DNA from: Nocardia camponoti
GTDB taxonomy: Bacteria; Actinomycetota; Actinomycetes; Mycobacteriales; Mycobacteriaceae
Assembly: GCF_014646135.1 (NCBI RefSeq)
Contig: NZ_BMMW01000002.1
Span: 682,001 to 746,000 of the forward strand
DNA length: 64,000 bases
Reading direction: 5' to 3'
Shown here one piece after another: positions 38,600 through 48,140 of the stretch (positions are counted from its first letter, which is position 1; each line of letters opens with the position of its first letter). The notes below the pieces were generated by a model. That model was not told the DNA's origin. It ran no database searches and saw only the letters and a program-made list of their open reading frames with translations. Made by a program: the position numbers and the translations under genes.

Positions 38600-39912
38600 G
38601 CTTGCGATCCTTCTGGGGTTGCGGCCGCCGCGGCGATGGCGGCGGCGGGTGCAGCGGCGGCGATACGGTCGAACGCGTCGTCGTCGAGGGCCGCTGACAC
38701 GAACCATGCTTCGAACGCGCTCGGCGGCGCGTACACGCCAGCGTCAAGCAGCGCGTGGAAGAAGGCGGGGAAACGCCAAGTCTGGCTTGCCTTCGCTTCG
38801 GCATAGTTCGTCACCGGACGATCGGCGAAGAACACGCTCACCATATTGCCCGCGAACTGCACTTGGTGCTCGACCCCGGCTTCGGTGAGGGCTTTGCCGA
38901 GAATGGCACCGAGCTGGTCGGCGTTGCGATCGAGCGCCGCGTAGACGGCGTCGTCGGCGGTGCGCAGCGTGGCGAGACCAGCAGCGACGGCGACCGGATT
39001 GCCCGAAAGCGTGCCCGCTTGATACACCGGGCCGAGCGGAGCGAGGTGGTTCATGACCTCTGCGCGACCGCCAAACGCGGCAGCGGGCAGGCCGCCGCTC
39101 ATCACCTTGCCGAAGGTGTAGAGGTCGCCCGCGACGCCTTCGCGCCCGAACCAACCGGCCTTGCTCACGCGGAAGCCGGTCATGACCTCATCCATGATGA
39201 GCAACGCGCCGTTGTCGGTGGTGAGTTTGCGCAGGCCAGCGTTGAATCCGGGCAGCGGCGCGACCGCTCCCATGTTGCCAGCGGCGGCTTCGGTGATGAC
39301 GCACGCGATCTGGCCGGGGTTGGCGGCGAAGGCGGCTTCAACGGCGGCGAGGTCGTTGTAAGGGAGCACGATCGTGTCGCCAGCCTGGGCACCCGTGACG
39401 CCAGGCGACGTCGGCAGCCCGAGCGTCGCGACGCCCGAGCCCGCGTCGGCAAGCAGCGCGTCGACGTGACCGTGGTAGCAACCGGAGAACTTGATGATCT
39501 TGCTGCGGCCGGTGTAGCCGCGAGCCAACCGCACCGCGCTCATCGTCGCTTCGGTACCCGAGTTCACCAGGCGGACCCGCTCAACCGGGTCGACGCGCGC
39601 CGCGATGGCTTCGGCCAACTCGATCTCAGCTTCGGTTGGCGCGCCAAACGACAGGCCGCCGACCGCCGCGCGCTGCACCGCTTCGACAACAGCGGGGTGC
39701 GCGTGGCCAAGGATCATCGGCCCCCACGAGCAAACCAGGTCGATGTAGGAATTTCCGTCGGCGTCAACGAGGTTGTAGCCGTTAGCGGATGCGATGAAGC
39801 GAGGGGTGCCACCGACCGAATTGAAAGCGCGCACGGGGGAATTGACGCCCCCGGGGATCACCGAAGCGGCCCGCTCGAAGAGCTGGGCGGAAACCGGCAC
39901 GTGGGAACTCAC
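38596..39912 (-). CDS. hemL: Glutamate-1-semialdehyde 2,1-aminomutase
   Basis: PLP enzyme that forms 5-aminolevulinate from glutamate-1-semialdehyde (C5 heme pathway). 438 residues starting [45 protein letters not shown]-like segment [25 protein letters not shown] for the PLP Asp, and the PLP lysine in [20 protein letters not shown] at 39912. It heads the run hemL-phosphatase-resA-orf77-ccdA-resB-ccsB. Confidence 0.96.
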   Translation of the reverse strand: MSSHVPVSAQLFERAASVIPGGVNSPVRAFNSVGGTPRFIASANGYNLVDADGNSYIDLVCSWGPMILGHAHPAVVEAVQRAAVGGLSFGAPTEAEIELAEAIAARVDPVERVRLVNSGTEATMSAVRLARGYTGRSKIIKFSGCYHGHVDALLADAGSGVATLGLPTSPGVTGAQAGDTIVLPYNDLAAVEAAFAANPGQIACVITEAAAGNMGAVAPLPGFNAGLRKLTTDNGALLIMDEVMTGFRVSKAGWFGREGVAGDLYTFGKVMSGGLPAAAFGGRAEVMNHLAPLGPVYQAGTLSGNPVAVAAGLATLRTADDAVYAALDRNADQLGAILGKALTEAGVEHQVQFAGNMVSVFFADRPVTNYAEAKASQTWRFPAFFHALLDAGVYAPPSAFEAWFVSAALDDDAFDRIAAAAPAAAIAAAAATPEGSQA

Positions 39913-40057
39913 GGCATCCAGTGTCTCAGTTCGCTCACGCGAGCTAGACGACAGGGTGGAACACAGTGACCCACACCGCAGCGACCCACCGACGACACGC
40001 CCAACACGCCGCTAAGAAAGTGGCGTCAAGCGCCCCTGCCTGCGGCAATGCGCAAGA

Positions 40058-40318
40058 TCAACTGGCCTTCGCGAGCGCGGGCGGGCGACGCCGAATCCGA
40101 GTGGCCGCGTCGATGACAAGGAGCCCGGCGACAGTGAAGAGGAGCGAGGCGAGGATCAACCACGACGGCACGTAGCGCACCGCGGTAAAGGCCACTTGCC
40201 CTTCGCCAGAAGCGAATTCGGTGTGGCGAGCCGCGTGCTGCCAACTGAAGCCGCCCGCGACGACAAGCGCGATGGCGAGGTCGATCTCAATGAGTGCGAC
40301 GAGTACCCAGTTCTTCAT
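40058..40318 (-). CDS. Small two-helix membrane protein
   Basis: 86 residues with two membrane helices: NWVLVALIEIDLAIALVVAGGF and WLILASLLFTVAGLLVIDAA, separated by a polar loop with two His and followed by RIRRRPPALAKAS. No known domain. The ATG at 40318 lies seven bases after the stop of a 39-residue frame that has a strong ribosome site, so it is probably translated by coupling. It resembles the position of Rv0514 after the hemB region. Function unknown. Confidence 0.75.
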   Translation of the reverse strand: MKNWVLVALIEIDLAIALVVAGGFSWQHAARHTEFASGEGQVAFTAVRYVPSWLILASLLFTVAGLLVIDAATRIRRRPPALAKAS

Positions 40319-40325
40319 CGGTGAT

Positions 40326-40445
40326 TCAGCCGACGATCGCCGGTAGGAGCACAAGCGCGACGGTGAGCGCGGCGAGCAGGACCATCAAACCGATGACCAA
40401 GAGATCGCGCCGCAGACTGTGTGGCTGGTGAATAACAACTCGCAT
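40326..40445 (-). CDS. 39-residue single-helix membrane peptide
   Basis: A short frame with GGAGG five bases before its ATG, the best-spaced Shine-Dalgarno site in this neighbourhood. The product begins MRVVIHQPHSLRRDLLVIG and continues as one hydrophobic helix (LMVLLAALTVALVLLPAIVG), so it should insert in the membrane with its basic end inside. The stop is seven bases before the next membrane gene. No family recognised; automatic annotation would miss it because of size. Confidence 0.65.
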   Translation of the reverse strand: MRVVIHQPHSLRRDLLVIGLMVLLAALTVALVLLPAIVG

Positions 40446-40533
40446 CACGGCCTCCGCCCACGCACAACATTGTGATGGTTATCACCATACACCGACGAGT
40501 CCCAACTGTCGGAAACGTCGGTATCGCAGGGCA

Positions 40534-41082
40534 TTAGCGACGCTTGAGCTTGGAGATGAAGTAGCGAGTGGAGTCGGCGCGCATGCTGAGGTAGGCGGCA
40601 CCCGCGGCGAGCACGCCTTGGACGATCGCGGTTGCGCCGAAGATCAGCATCGTCACGGTTTCCACTTCGGCGATCGAAACCAGCACCATGATCGCACTCA
40701 TCACCAGCCACACCGCGATCACGGTCAAAAGTGTTCGCGCCCATAGCTTTCCGCGTGCGAGCAGGTGCGCCAGGCCGACGGTAATGCCGCACAGCGCGAG
40801 CCCAAACAGGCCGACGAGGCCAAAGCCAAGCCAAACCGCGAGCTGGATCGTCGCCTCCGACATTTCCGCCGCCGCTTTGGGATCGCTGCGCTGCAATTCC
40901 TCGGTCATCTGCGTCACGAGCTGGTCGCGTTGCGCGCTAATCGCGACAAGGAACGCACCGGTGGCGACCACACCGAGTCCGGCGACGCCCCACCACAATT
41001 GGCGCGCGGTGCCCACGTCTTCCGGCATCGGCAGCGGCGCGATTTGGTTCAGGTTGTTCGGGTTTTCCACTTCAACGCTCAC
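40534..41082 (-). CDS. Four-helix membrane protein downstream of hemB
   Basis: 182-residue protein with four hydrophobic helices ([91 protein letters not shown]) and a basic C-terminus SKLKRR. No catalytic motif. The GTG at 41082 overlaps the hemB stop (GTGA). The same arrangement exists in mycobacteria (Rv0513 after hemB). Function unknown; association with heme synthesis is by position only. Confidence 0.85.
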   Translation of the reverse strand: MSVEVENPNNLNQIAPLPMPEDVGTARQLWWGVAGLGVVATGAFLVAISAQRDQLVTQMTEELQRSDPKAAAEMSEATIQLAVWLGFGLVGLFGLALCGITVGLAHLLARGKLWARTLLTVIAVWLVMSAIMVLVSIAEVETVTMLIFGATAIVQGVLAAGAAYLSMRADSTRYFISKLKRR

Positions 41083-42056
41083 GACAACCAGTGCGCTGCC
41101 TCGGTGGCCCAATAGGTGAGCACGATGTCGGCACCAGCGCGACGGATACCGAGCAGCGATTCTTCGATGGCGGCGCGACGGTCGATCCAGCCGCGTTCGG
41201 CGGCGGCGGTGATCATCGCGTATTCGCCGGAGATTTGGTAGGCGGCGACGGGCACGGTCGAACGATCGGCGACGTCGCGCAGGATGTCGAGGTAAGACAT
41301 CGCGGGCTTCACCATGACGATGTCGGCGCCTTCGGCGAGGTCGAGTTCCAGCTCGCGCAACGACTCGCGCCGGTTGGCCGGATCCTGCTGGTAGGTGCGG
41401 CGATCGCCGACGAGCGACGAGCCGACCGCTTCGCGGAACGGGCCGTAGAACGCCGATGCGTACTTGGCCGCGTAGGCGAGGATCGCGGTGTCGGTGTGGC
41501 CGACGGCGTCGAGGCCGCGACGGATCGCGCCAACCTGGCCATCCATCATGCCGCTGGTTCCGAGCATCGCCGCGCCAGCGTCGGCTTGGGCGAGCGCCAT
41601 TTCGACGTAGCGGTGCAGCGTGGCGTCGTTGTCGACAGTGCCGTCGGCGGCGACAACGCCACAGTGACCGTGATCGGTGAACTCATCGAGGCAGGTGTCG
41701 GCCATGATGACCGTCGCGTCGCCGACTTCCTCAGCGATCGCGCGCAGGCCACGATTGAGGATGCCGTCGGGATCGCTTGCCTGACTGCCGATCGCGTCCT
41801 TGTCCTCGGGCAGCGGAACACCGAAGAGCATGAGGCCACCAACGCCGGCCGTCGCGGCTTCGACTGCGGCTTTGCGTAGCGAGTCGAGCGTGTGCTGATA
41901 GACGCCGGGCATCGAGCTGATCGCGCGCGGGTCGTCGATGCCGTCAGCGACGAACATCGGCAGTACCAGCTGCCGTGGCTGAAGGGTGGTTTCGGCGACG
42001 AGCCGACGCAGCGCGGGAGTCCGGCGCAAGCGCCGTGGGCGCTCGATAGCGGTCAT
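41079..42056 (-). CDS. hemB: Porphobilinogen synthase (delta-aminolevulinic acid dehydratase)
   Basis: Condenses two 5-aminolevulinates to porphobilinogen in the cytosol. 325 residues: metal region [15 protein letters not shown], first Schiff-base Lys in [13 protein letters not shown], second in [11 protein letters not shown], and [11 protein letters not shown]. One of the usual zinc cysteines is Asp here, pointing to the Mg-responsive rather than pure Zn type (inference). The ATG at 42056 has TATTCT seven bases upstream, a likely leaderless start; the longer frame above is noncoding. Confidence 0.96.
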   Translation of the reverse strand: MTAIERPRRLRRTPALRRLVAETTLQPRQLVLPMFVADGIDDPRAISSMPGVYQHTLDSLRKAAVEAATAGVGGLMLFGVPLPEDKDAIGSQASDPDGILNRGLRAIAEEVGDATVIMADTCLDEFTDHGHCGVVAADGTVDNDATLHRYVEMALAQADAGAAMLGTSGMMDGQVGAIRRGLDAVGHTDTAILAYAAKYASAFYGPFREAVGSSLVGDRRTYQQDPANRRESLRELELDLAEGADIVMVKPAMSYLDILRDVADRSTVPVAAYQISGEYAMITAAAERGWIDRRAAIEESLLGIRRAGADIVLTYWATEAAHWLS

Positions 42057-42142
42057 GCTCCGCAGAATACGCCCTTGACGCTTTTGTCCGCTCAGCGCGT
42101 CTCCAGGCGTGTTTTCGGGGTGCGCAAGTGCGGTTTTTACCC

Positions 42143-42223
42143 TGTGGATAACTTTTAAAGCTGTTGTCGCCCAACAGTTTTCGAGCGCGAGCGCCGAAAT
42201 CTGTCGGTGGGCGTCGGTATACT
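42143..42223 (+). promoter_or_regulatory. DnaA-box match and -10 element upstream of the small basic protein gene
   Basis: The intergenic region between divergent hemB and the next gene contains TGTGGATAA (42143-42151), a perfect DnaA box on the minus strand, inside an A/T-rich stretch, and TATACT (42218-42223), a good -10, 68 bases before the downstream ATG. A 6-base hairpin (42240-42245 with 42259-42264) lies in the presumed leader. A single box may be chance. Confidence 0.4.
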
Positions 42224-42290
42224 CGCAAGTGTGTTCGATGGTGCAACCGGTCGGGGGCTGCACCGCACACACGCGAGGGAGGACGCGCTC

Positions 42291-42560
42291 ATGACCGCCT
42301 ACATCACCCAGTCGTATCGACCACTCGACGCACTAGAACGCAAGCGCCTACCAGCGGGTCGGCCGCGTCGCTGGTACGTGGCCCACAACCGCCGCCTCAA
42401 GGCCATGCGCATCACCATCGCCCTGCTCGATTCGGGCGTCTACCTGCCAACTCACGCAACCAACGAAGTTATTCGCCGAACCGCTGCACAGATCGACCTG
42501 CGTCATCCTTCCGATGCCACTTGTCGCCTGGTGCGCACCCTGTTGCGCTACAGCCGGTGA
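42291..42560 (+). CDS. Small basic hypothetical protein
   Basis: 89 residues, rich in Arg, starting [23 protein letters not shown]. No domain recognised; the sequence [24 protein letters not shown] suggests a helical, basic protein, perhaps nucleic-acid binding. AGGGAGGA lies eight bases before the ATG, so translation is likely. It is the only plus-strand gene in the heme region and ends in a bidirectional terminator shared with hemD. Confidence 0.72.
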   Translation: MTAYITQSYRPLDALERKRLPAGRPRRWYVAHNRRLKAMRITIALLDSGVYLPTHATNEVIRRTAAQIDLRHPSDATCRLVRTLLRYSR

Positions 42561-42570
42561 CCGAGAAAGA

Positions 42571-42602
42571 CCGAGGGCCCGCCGTTTCGGGCGGGCCCTC
42601 GG
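42571..42602. terminator. Bidirectional terminator between the small basic gene and hemD
   Basis: A perfect 13-base stem CCGAGGGCCCGCC / GGCGGGCCCTCGG with a 6-base loop sits between the convergent stops at 42560 and 42626. Confidence 0.88.
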
Positions 42603-42625
42603 GTCTCGGGCAATTCCTGCGCAGG

Positions 42626-44200
42626 CTAGCGGCTGCTGCTGCGTCGGCTCTTCTTACGCGGCGGAGGCAGCAAGCCTTCGGCGCGCAGTCGAGCGGCGTG
42701 CTCGGCGAGCGCCTCGACAAGCGGGCCAACCTGGGCAAGCTCAGGCTGCACGTCAACGCGCAACCCAAACTCGATCGCGGTCTCGGCCGTCTTCGGGCCG
42801 ATGCACGCCACGATGGTCCGGGCATGCGGTTTGCCCGCGATGCCAACGAGATTGCGCACCGTCGACGAAGAGGTGAAGAGCACGGCGTCGAACCCACCGG
42901 TCTTGATCATCTCGCGCGTCTCGGCGGGCGGCGGCGAAGCGCGCACCGTGCGGTAAGCGGTCACGTCGTCGATTTCCCAACCGCGCTCGCGCAGGCCCTC
43001 GGCCAGCGTTTCGGTCGCGATGTCGGCGCGCGGCAGCAGCACGCGGTTCACCGGGTCGAACACGTCGTCGTACGGCGGGAAGTCGGCAAGCAGCCCTTCC
43101 GAAGACTGTTCGCCGCTCGGCACGAGTTCGGGGTTGATGCCGAACGAACGCACGCGCTCGGCCGTCGCCTCGCCAACACACGCGATCTTCACGCCGGAGA
43201 AGGCGCGAGCGTCGAGACCGAATTCGGCGAACTTCTCCCACACCGCGCGCACCGCGTTGGTGGAGGTGAAAACCACCCACTGGTAGCGGCCGTCAACGAG
43301 GCCCTTCACCGCGCGTTCCATCTGAGCTGGGCTGCGCGGCGGTTCAACGGCGATGGTCGGCACTTCCATCGGGATGGCGCCGTGGGTCACCAGCCGCTCG
43401 CTCATCTCGCCAGCCTGGTCCTTGGTGCGCGGCACCAGCACGGTCCAGCCGTAGAGGGCACGCGATTCCCACCACGACATCTTCGCGCGCTTATCCACCT
43501 CTTTACCGATGGTCACCACAAGGGAACCCATCAGTTCGGAAGCGGAATTGTTGAGGCCGGCCAGCGTGGTCTCGATGGTCCGCTGCTGGCGGGTGGTGCC
43601 GCGCACGGTCACCGCGACCGGGGTCTGCGGAGCAAGCCCATGCTCAACGAGGGCACTCGCGGTCTCGGCAAGATGGCCCGATGTCGCGTGCAAAACCAGC
43701 GGGCCGGGGGCAGCCGCGAGAGCGGGCCAGTCGACCTCGCCGCGCACGTCGGCCTCGGTGTGGCCGGAGCCAAGGGCGATGCCCGCGTAGCTCGGCACAG
43801 CCGAACCGTTAGGCAGGCCGGGCAGCACCTCGAACACGATGTGCGAACGGGTAACCGCGTTCACCTCGTTGATCACCGAATCAGTGGTCAACGGGTCGCC
43901 AGCGACAACGCGAACCACGTCGTGGCCGTTGCGTGCTTCGGCGATCAGCGTCTTCGCCACCTCGGCGGGCTCGCCGAGCGCGGGCCGCACGTCGACAGGA
44001 CGGTTGCCCTCGTCGTCGGCCTCTACTGCGGCACCGATCAGGGCGAGAACGCCCTTGTCAACGTCGGGGTCGGTGAAGGCCAGCACCGCGCGCTCAAGCA
44101 CCTCGCGGGCGCGCACGGTCAGCAGGGCCGGATCGCCAGGACCGGAGCCGACGAAAAGGATCCGCCCTGGTTGCTTCTTGGTCGCTCGGCTGCTGCTCAT
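42626..44200 (-). CDS. hemD: Fused uroporphyrinogen-III C-methyltransferase-like / uroporphyrinogen-III synthase
   Basis: 524-residue two-domain protein. Residues 10-245 resemble SAM uroporphyrinogen-III methyltransferase ([42 protein letters not shown]); residues 255-505 are uroporphyrinogen-III synthase ([59 protein letters not shown]), which closes the ring. Fused HemD is standard in mycobacteria; whether its methylase half is active, feeding siroheme, is not decided. The ATG overlaps the hemC stop by four bases. Confidence 0.94.
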   Translation of the reverse strand: MSSSRATKKQPGRILFVGSGPGDPALLTVRAREVLERAVLAFTDPDVDKGVLALIGAAVEADDEGNRPVDVRPALGEPAEVAKTLIAEARNGHDVVRVVAGDPLTTDSVINEVNAVTRSHIVFEVLPGLPNGSAVPSYAGIALGSGHTEADVRGEVDWPALAAAPGPLVLHATSGHLAETASALVEHGLAPQTPVAVTVRGTTRQQRTIETTLAGLNNSASELMGSLVVTIGKEVDKRAKMSWWESRALYGWTVLVPRTKDQAGEMSERLVTHGAIPMEVPTIAVEPPRSPAQMERAVKGLVDGRYQWVVFTSTNAVRAVWEKFAEFGLDARAFSGVKIACVGEATAERVRSFGINPELVPSGEQSSEGLLADFPPYDDVFDPVNRVLLPRADIATETLAEGLRERGWEIDDVTAYRTVRASPPPAETREMIKTGGFDAVLFTSSSTVRNLVGIAGKPHARTIVACIGPKTAETAIEFGLRVDVQPELAQVGPLVEALAEHAARLRAEGLLPPPRKKSRRSSSR

Positions 44201-45267
44201 CGGTTGTTCTCCATCGGGCTGGTATCGGGGAAGTCTGTGATGGGCGCGTTCACCGCCCGGGAAGGGGAACCTTCACTCGGTTCCTGCTCTTCGACCGCAC
44301 TCAACAGGGCACGTGCGCCCAGGTCGAGGAGTTCGCGAGCTAATGCGCGGCCCAGTTCGGCCGCCTCATTCGGTTTGCCGACGATCGAGGCACGCAGCAC
44401 ATCCGATCCGTCGATCGCGGCGGCACACGCACGAAGGGAAAGCTCATCGAAGATGTGGCCTTCCTCGTCGATCGACTCAACAACCTCGGCGAGCGCGCCG
44501 ATCGGAGCCGTGCAACCAGCCTCAAGTTCGCCAAGCAGCGCACGCTCGGCAACAACGGCCGCGCGCGTCGCCGCGTCGTCGAGACCGGACAGGATCTCGA
44601 TCAGTTCCGGCTGGTCAGCCCGGCACTCAATGGCAAGAGCACCTTGAGAGGGCGCGGGCAGCATCTGCACCGGCTCAAGCGATTCGGTGATCACCTCGGT
44701 GCGCCCGATCCGCGACAGGCCAGCGCGCGCAAGCACGATCGCGTCGAGTGCGCCTTCGCTCACCTGACGCAGCCGGGTGTCGATGTTGCCGCGCAACGGC
44801 ACGATGTCGAGTCCCAAGCCGAGCGCGCGCAATTGCGCAGCTCGTCGCGGGGCCGACGTGCCGACCCTGGCACCGGCGGGCAATTCGCCGAGTACCAGCC
44901 CGTCCCGAGCCACCAACGCGTCACGCGGGTCTTCGCGAGGCGGAATGGCGGCGATAACGAAGCGCGGATCCTGCGCGGTAGGGAGGTCTTTATACGAGTG
45001 AACGGCAACGTCGATATCGCCGGACGCGAGCTCGTCACGCAGCGCCGAGGTGAACACCCCAACGCCGATCTGCTGTACCGGCGCGGCCGACAGGTCGCCT
45101 GCGGTCTTGATCACGACCAGTTCAGCTGGCTGACCCGCCGCGATCAGCGCGTCGCGGATGGTGCCCGCCTGTGTCAGCGCGAGCAGGCTGCCGCGAGTGC
45201 CGATTCGCCACGGCGCACGGGTGCTGCCTGTGGTCACGGTTCCCTCTTCCTGCACTGTCGTGGTCAT
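44197..45267 (-). CDS. hemC: Hydroxymethylbilane synthase (porphobilinogen deaminase)
   Basis: Polymerises four porphobilinogens into hydroxymethylbilane. 356 residues: [21 protein letters not shown] with the catalytic Asp, [23 protein letters not shown], and [14 protein letters not shown] with the dipyrromethane Cys. The ATG at 45267 overlaps the hemA stop (ATGA); an internal GTG nine codons in also has a GAGGG site and could be used. The product carries a short acidic C-terminal extension. Confidence 0.95.
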   Translation of the reverse strand: MTTTVQEEGTVTTGSTRAPWRIGTRGSLLALTQAGTIRDALIAAGQPAELVVIKTAGDLSAAPVQQIGVGVFTSALRDELASGDIDVAVHSYKDLPTAQDPRFVIAAIPPREDPRDALVARDGLVLGELPAGARVGTSAPRRAAQLRALGLGLDIVPLRGNIDTRLRQVSEGALDAIVLARAGLSRIGRTEVITESLEPVQMLPAPSQGALAIECRADQPELIEILSGLDDAATRAAVVAERALLGELEAGCTAPIGALAEVVESIDEEGHIFDELSLRACAAAIDGSDVLRASIVGKPNEAAELGRALARELLDLGARALLSAVEEQEPSEGSPSRAVNAPITDFPDTSPMENNR

Positions 45268-46658
45268 TGGTCCTGCCCATCACTGAGATGTCCTGCGGTG
45301 AAATCGTCAGCCAACGCGGGTTCCGCCGCGGTGACCTCCATCGGAGCGGCAACCGCTTGCACCGCACCGGGTTTCAGCTCGAACAGCTCGCGCAACGCTT
45401 CGGCGTAGCTGTCACCGCCCGGTGTCGACGCCAGCTGTTTCACGCGCACAGTCGGCGCGTGCAACAGCTTGTCGACAACGCGGCGCACGGTGCGCGCCAC
45501 TTCGTCGCGGGTGGGGTCGGCCAAGTCGGGCAAGCGGGAGTCGAGTCGAAGCAGTTCTGCCTCAACCACTTCGGCGGCGCGTTGACGAAGCGCGGCCACG
45601 GTGGGCGTGACCTCCGCCATGCGTTGTCCCGCAAGGTATTTCGCGAGTTCGTCGGCGACGATCGCGCGGGCGGCAGCGGTGTCGTCGGCGGCGGCACCGG
45701 CGGCCGGGTCGCGTTGGAGGGTTTCGATGTCGATCACTTCGACGCCGGGCAGTCCGGCGACGGCGTGCTCGACGTCGCGCGGCAGGCCGAGATCGCAGAA
45801 AACGAGGGGCTGTTGGGCGGCGTCGGTGCGTGCCCGTTCGGCGAGTGCGCGGTGCGTGTCGGCCAAGGTGACGACCGACCCGACCGCGCCGGTACAGGTC
45901 ACGACCACGTCTGCCGTCGCCATGACATCGGTAAGTTGTTGCAGCTCAACAGCTTCGGCGTCGACACCGTGCATCGTGCGACCGGTTTCGGCGAGGCGCT
46001 CGGCGCGCTCAAGCGTGCGGTTCACGACGACGATGCGCGCGATCCCGGCCCGCGACAGATGCGCGACAGCGAGGCCACCCATCGCGCCGGCACCGAGCAC
46101 GACGGCGGTGCGGCCAGCGAGGTCGCCGACAATGGAACGCGCGCGGTCGAGCGCGACCGAAACCACTGACGCGCCAGCGCGATCGATACCGGTTTCGGAA
46201 TGCACGCGCTTGCCGACGCGCAAGCCGGTCTGCGCCAGCTCGTGCAACGTGCGCCCGACGGCCTGCTGACTGTCGGCGCTGGCGTACGCGCTGCGGATCT
46301 GGCTGAGCACCTGCTGCTCGCCGACAACCATCGAGTCAAGCCCACTTGCCACCGCGAACAAATGCTCGGCAGCGGCTTCGCTGTAACGCACGTAGGCGTG
46401 CTTGGTGAGTTCGCCAAGCGGTAGCCCCGAGTGCATGGTCAGCAGTTCGCTGACCTCACCAAGGCCGCCGTGGAAGGCGTCGACAACCGCGTAAACCTCA
46501 ACGCGGTTGCAGGTGGAAACAATCATCGCCTCGGAAACGTGGCTCGATCGCAGCAGCCGGTCGACCAACTTGGGTCGATCAGATTCGCTAATCGCGATCT
46601 TCTCCAGCACAGGGACCGGGGCACTTCGGTGTGAAATCCCGACCAATAGCACGCTCAT
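45264..46658 (-). CDS. hemA: Glutamyl-tRNA reductase
   Basis: First enzyme of the C5 pathway and usual control point of heme synthesis. 464 residues: [20 protein letters not shown], the nucleophilic Cys in [13 protein letters not shown] near residue 50, the NADPH motif [19 protein letters not shown] near 190, and the dimerisation spine at the end. The ATG overlaps the rex stop by four bases, so hemA depends on rex translation. Confidence 0.96.
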   Translation of the reverse strand: MSVLLVGISHRSAPVPVLEKIAISESDRPKLVDRLLRSSHVSEAMIVSTCNRVEVYAVVDAFHGGLGEVSELLTMHSGLPLGELTKHAYVRYSEAAAEHLFAVASGLDSMVVGEQQVLSQIRSAYASADSQQAVGRTLHELAQTGLRVGKRVHSETGIDRAGASVVSVALDRARSIVGDLAGRTAVVLGAGAMGGLAVAHLSRAGIARIVVVNRTLERAERLAETGRTMHGVDAEAVELQQLTDVMATADVVVTCTGAVGSVVTLADTHRALAERARTDAAQQPLVFCDLGLPRDVEHAVAGLPGVEVIDIETLQRDPAAGAAADDTAAARAIVADELAKYLAGQRMAEVTPTVAALRQRAAEVVEAELLRLDSRLPDLADPTRDEVARTVRRVVDKLLHAPTVRVKQLASTPGGDSYAEALRELFELKPGAVQAVAAPMEVTAAEPALADDFTAGHLSDGQDQ

Positions 46659-47533
46659 GGCGTTATCACCGATCCCTTGGTGGCAGGCTCGTTTGCCGAG
46701 TGCGGGGTCACCGATCGCGGCGCGCTGCGTCGCTGCGGAGCCCGGCCACCACGCGACGATTCGTTCGACGCCTGGTGTGCGATGGGGTGTGTCTGGGTGG
46801 CGTGACGGCCGCGCCCCGCGCCGAGAACGGCGACCTCAGTGTCCGCGGCCATCGCGGTCGCTGAACCGTTGCGGGCGGCGTCGAAGGAAAGCAGTTGCAA
46901 TTCCATCGCCAAGTCGACGCGGCGCACTTCGACCTGGGCGGGCGCGCGCAACTCACCGGGCGCGAAGCTCAAAATCGACGGCAGTCCGGCACGCACAAGC
47001 TGGTCGCACACGTCTTGGGCGGCGGCGTCGGGAACGGCCAAAACCGCGATCGTGGGCGCGAGTGCGGGAATTTGCGCGTCGAGTTCGGCGATATCGCGCA
47101 CGACTAAACCGGCATAGGACTGACCGATTACCGCCGCGTCGTTGTCGAAAATGCCAACGACAGTGAATCCGCGATCACCGAAACCGCCATAACCAACAAG
47201 CGCGCGTCCAAGATTGCCCGCACCGATGAGTACGACGCGATGTCCCTGCGACAGCCCGAGCACGTCTTCGATCCTGCTTCGCAATTTCGCTACGTCATAG
47301 CCGACACCCCGAACCCCATTGGGCCCGAGGAAGGAAAGATCCTTGCGAAGTTTGGCCGAATTGACACCCGCCGCGACAGCGAGTTCCTCACTCGATACGA
47401 TGGCTACACCCTCGTCGGCCAACTCGGCGAGAACACGAAGATAGGTAGCCAGGCGCGTAACCGTTGCCTGGGGAATATCGCGTGCAGCAGCTTTGCCGGA
47501 GACGCCACCGGGCGTCTCATGCTGCTCTGTCAC
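46655..47533 (-). CDS. rex: Redox-sensing transcriptional repressor Rex
   Basis: Rex binds operators when NAD+ is high and releases them on binding NADH. 292 residues: N-terminal winged helix ([40 protein letters not shown]) and a Rossmann domain with [16 protein letters not shown]. The tail of about 70 residues after [11 protein letters not shown] is long and polar compared with other Rex. The GTG at 47533 has GAGGAG upstream; the frame start at 47587 has none. It heads rex-hemA-hemC-hemD, as in Streptomyces, with its own operator 169 bases upstream. M. tuberculosis lacks this gene (from memory). Confidence 0.95.
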   Translation of the reverse strand: MTEQHETPGGVSGKAAARDIPQATVTRLATYLRVLAELADEGVAIVSSEELAVAAGVNSAKLRKDLSFLGPNGVRGVGYDVAKLRSRIEDVLGLSQGHRVVLIGAGNLGRALVGYGGFGDRGFTVVGIFDNDAAVIGQSYAGLVVRDIAELDAQIPALAPTIAVLAVPDAAAQDVCDQLVRAGLPSILSFAPGELRAPAQVEVRRVDLAMELQLLSFDAARNGSATAMAADTEVAVLGAGRGRHATQTHPIAHQASNESSRGGRAPQRRSAPRSVTPHSANEPATKGSVITP

Positions 47534-47690
47534 GTCGTCGGCTCCTCGTCGCCGGGCCAGGGAGGTCCGGTTGCTCGTTTTCTTCACCGGTGTCGTTCGC
47601 CGTGTGGGAGAAATAGCGACCGACTGCCATGGGCGTCTACATATCCGATCTCCGTCGCGGTTATCGCGGCGGGGCGGTTTGCGTGCCCCT

Positions 47691-47719
47691 ACCGTAACCG
47701 CTTGTGCAGGCGTTCACAA
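47691..47719 (-). promoter_or_regulatory. rex-hemACD promoter with overlapping Rex operator
   Basis: TTGTGCAGGCGTTCACAA at 47702-47719 matches the Rex operator pattern TTGTGAANNNNTTCACAA except at one or two inner positions. On the minus strand its right half supplies TTGTGA (47714-47719) as a -35, with TACGGT (47691-47696) as a -10 after exactly 17 bases. Rex bound here would block RNA polymerase, giving autoregulation. Matches the known scheme in Streptomyces coelicolor. Confidence 0.8.
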
Positions 47720-47769
47720 AGTCGGTGAAATGCGCCACGCCATGCGTATGTGACTCACGCCGCGCCTGA

Positions 47770-48051
47770 TCAATTTGTTGGCCGAACTGCCAATCGCGTC
47801 AGATCAGCGCGCAAACGCGCCTCGTCGACGTCGAAATAGCTGTGCTCGCGGCCATTCAACAGCACGACGGGCAGTCGATCACCGAACTCCGCGCGCAACG
47901 CGGGCTCGGTCGCGGCGGCTTCGTCAACATCGCGCACGCCAACCGCGAGACCGAAATCACCACAGATGGCCTGCAATTGTGTGAGTGCCGACGCGCACAT
48001 CCCGCATCCTGCGCGCGTCAAGAGGGTCACTGTCGGTGTGGGATTGGTCAT
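47770..48051 (-). CDS. Glutaredoxin family protein (DUF836 type)
   Basis: 93-residue thioredoxin-fold protein: VTLLTRAGCGMCASALTQL with the redox pair CGMC at about 16-19, RDVDEAA, and the cis-Pro region RLPVVLLNGREH. It resembles Rv0508, located just upstream of hemA in M. tuberculosis. The ATG is preceded at 6-7 bases by the A/T-rich TAAATA, so it may be leaderless. Possible partner: thiols or FeS delivery; unproven. Confidence 0.9.
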   Translation of the reverse strand: MTNPTPTVTLLTRAGCGMCASALTQLQAICGDFGLAVGVRDVDEAAATEPALRAEFGDRLPVVLLNGREHSYFDVDEARLRADLTRLAVRPTN

Positions 48052-48140
48052 GGGATCTATTTAATCGCCTGAGCCCGCACCGAGTTGTCGGCCCGTCCGG
48101 TTACTGTGGACATGGTTCGCGCGACTAGCGGAGGGTACTG

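Noticed and set aside
38755-39969. 404-residue frame antisense to hemL
   Set aside because: Mirror of hemL codons; low-complexity Arg/Gly/Asp content and no start signals.
42164-44647. 827-residue frame antisense to hemD and hemC
   Set aside because: Same GC-codon shadow effect; it crosses a strong bidirectional terminator and a real small gene.
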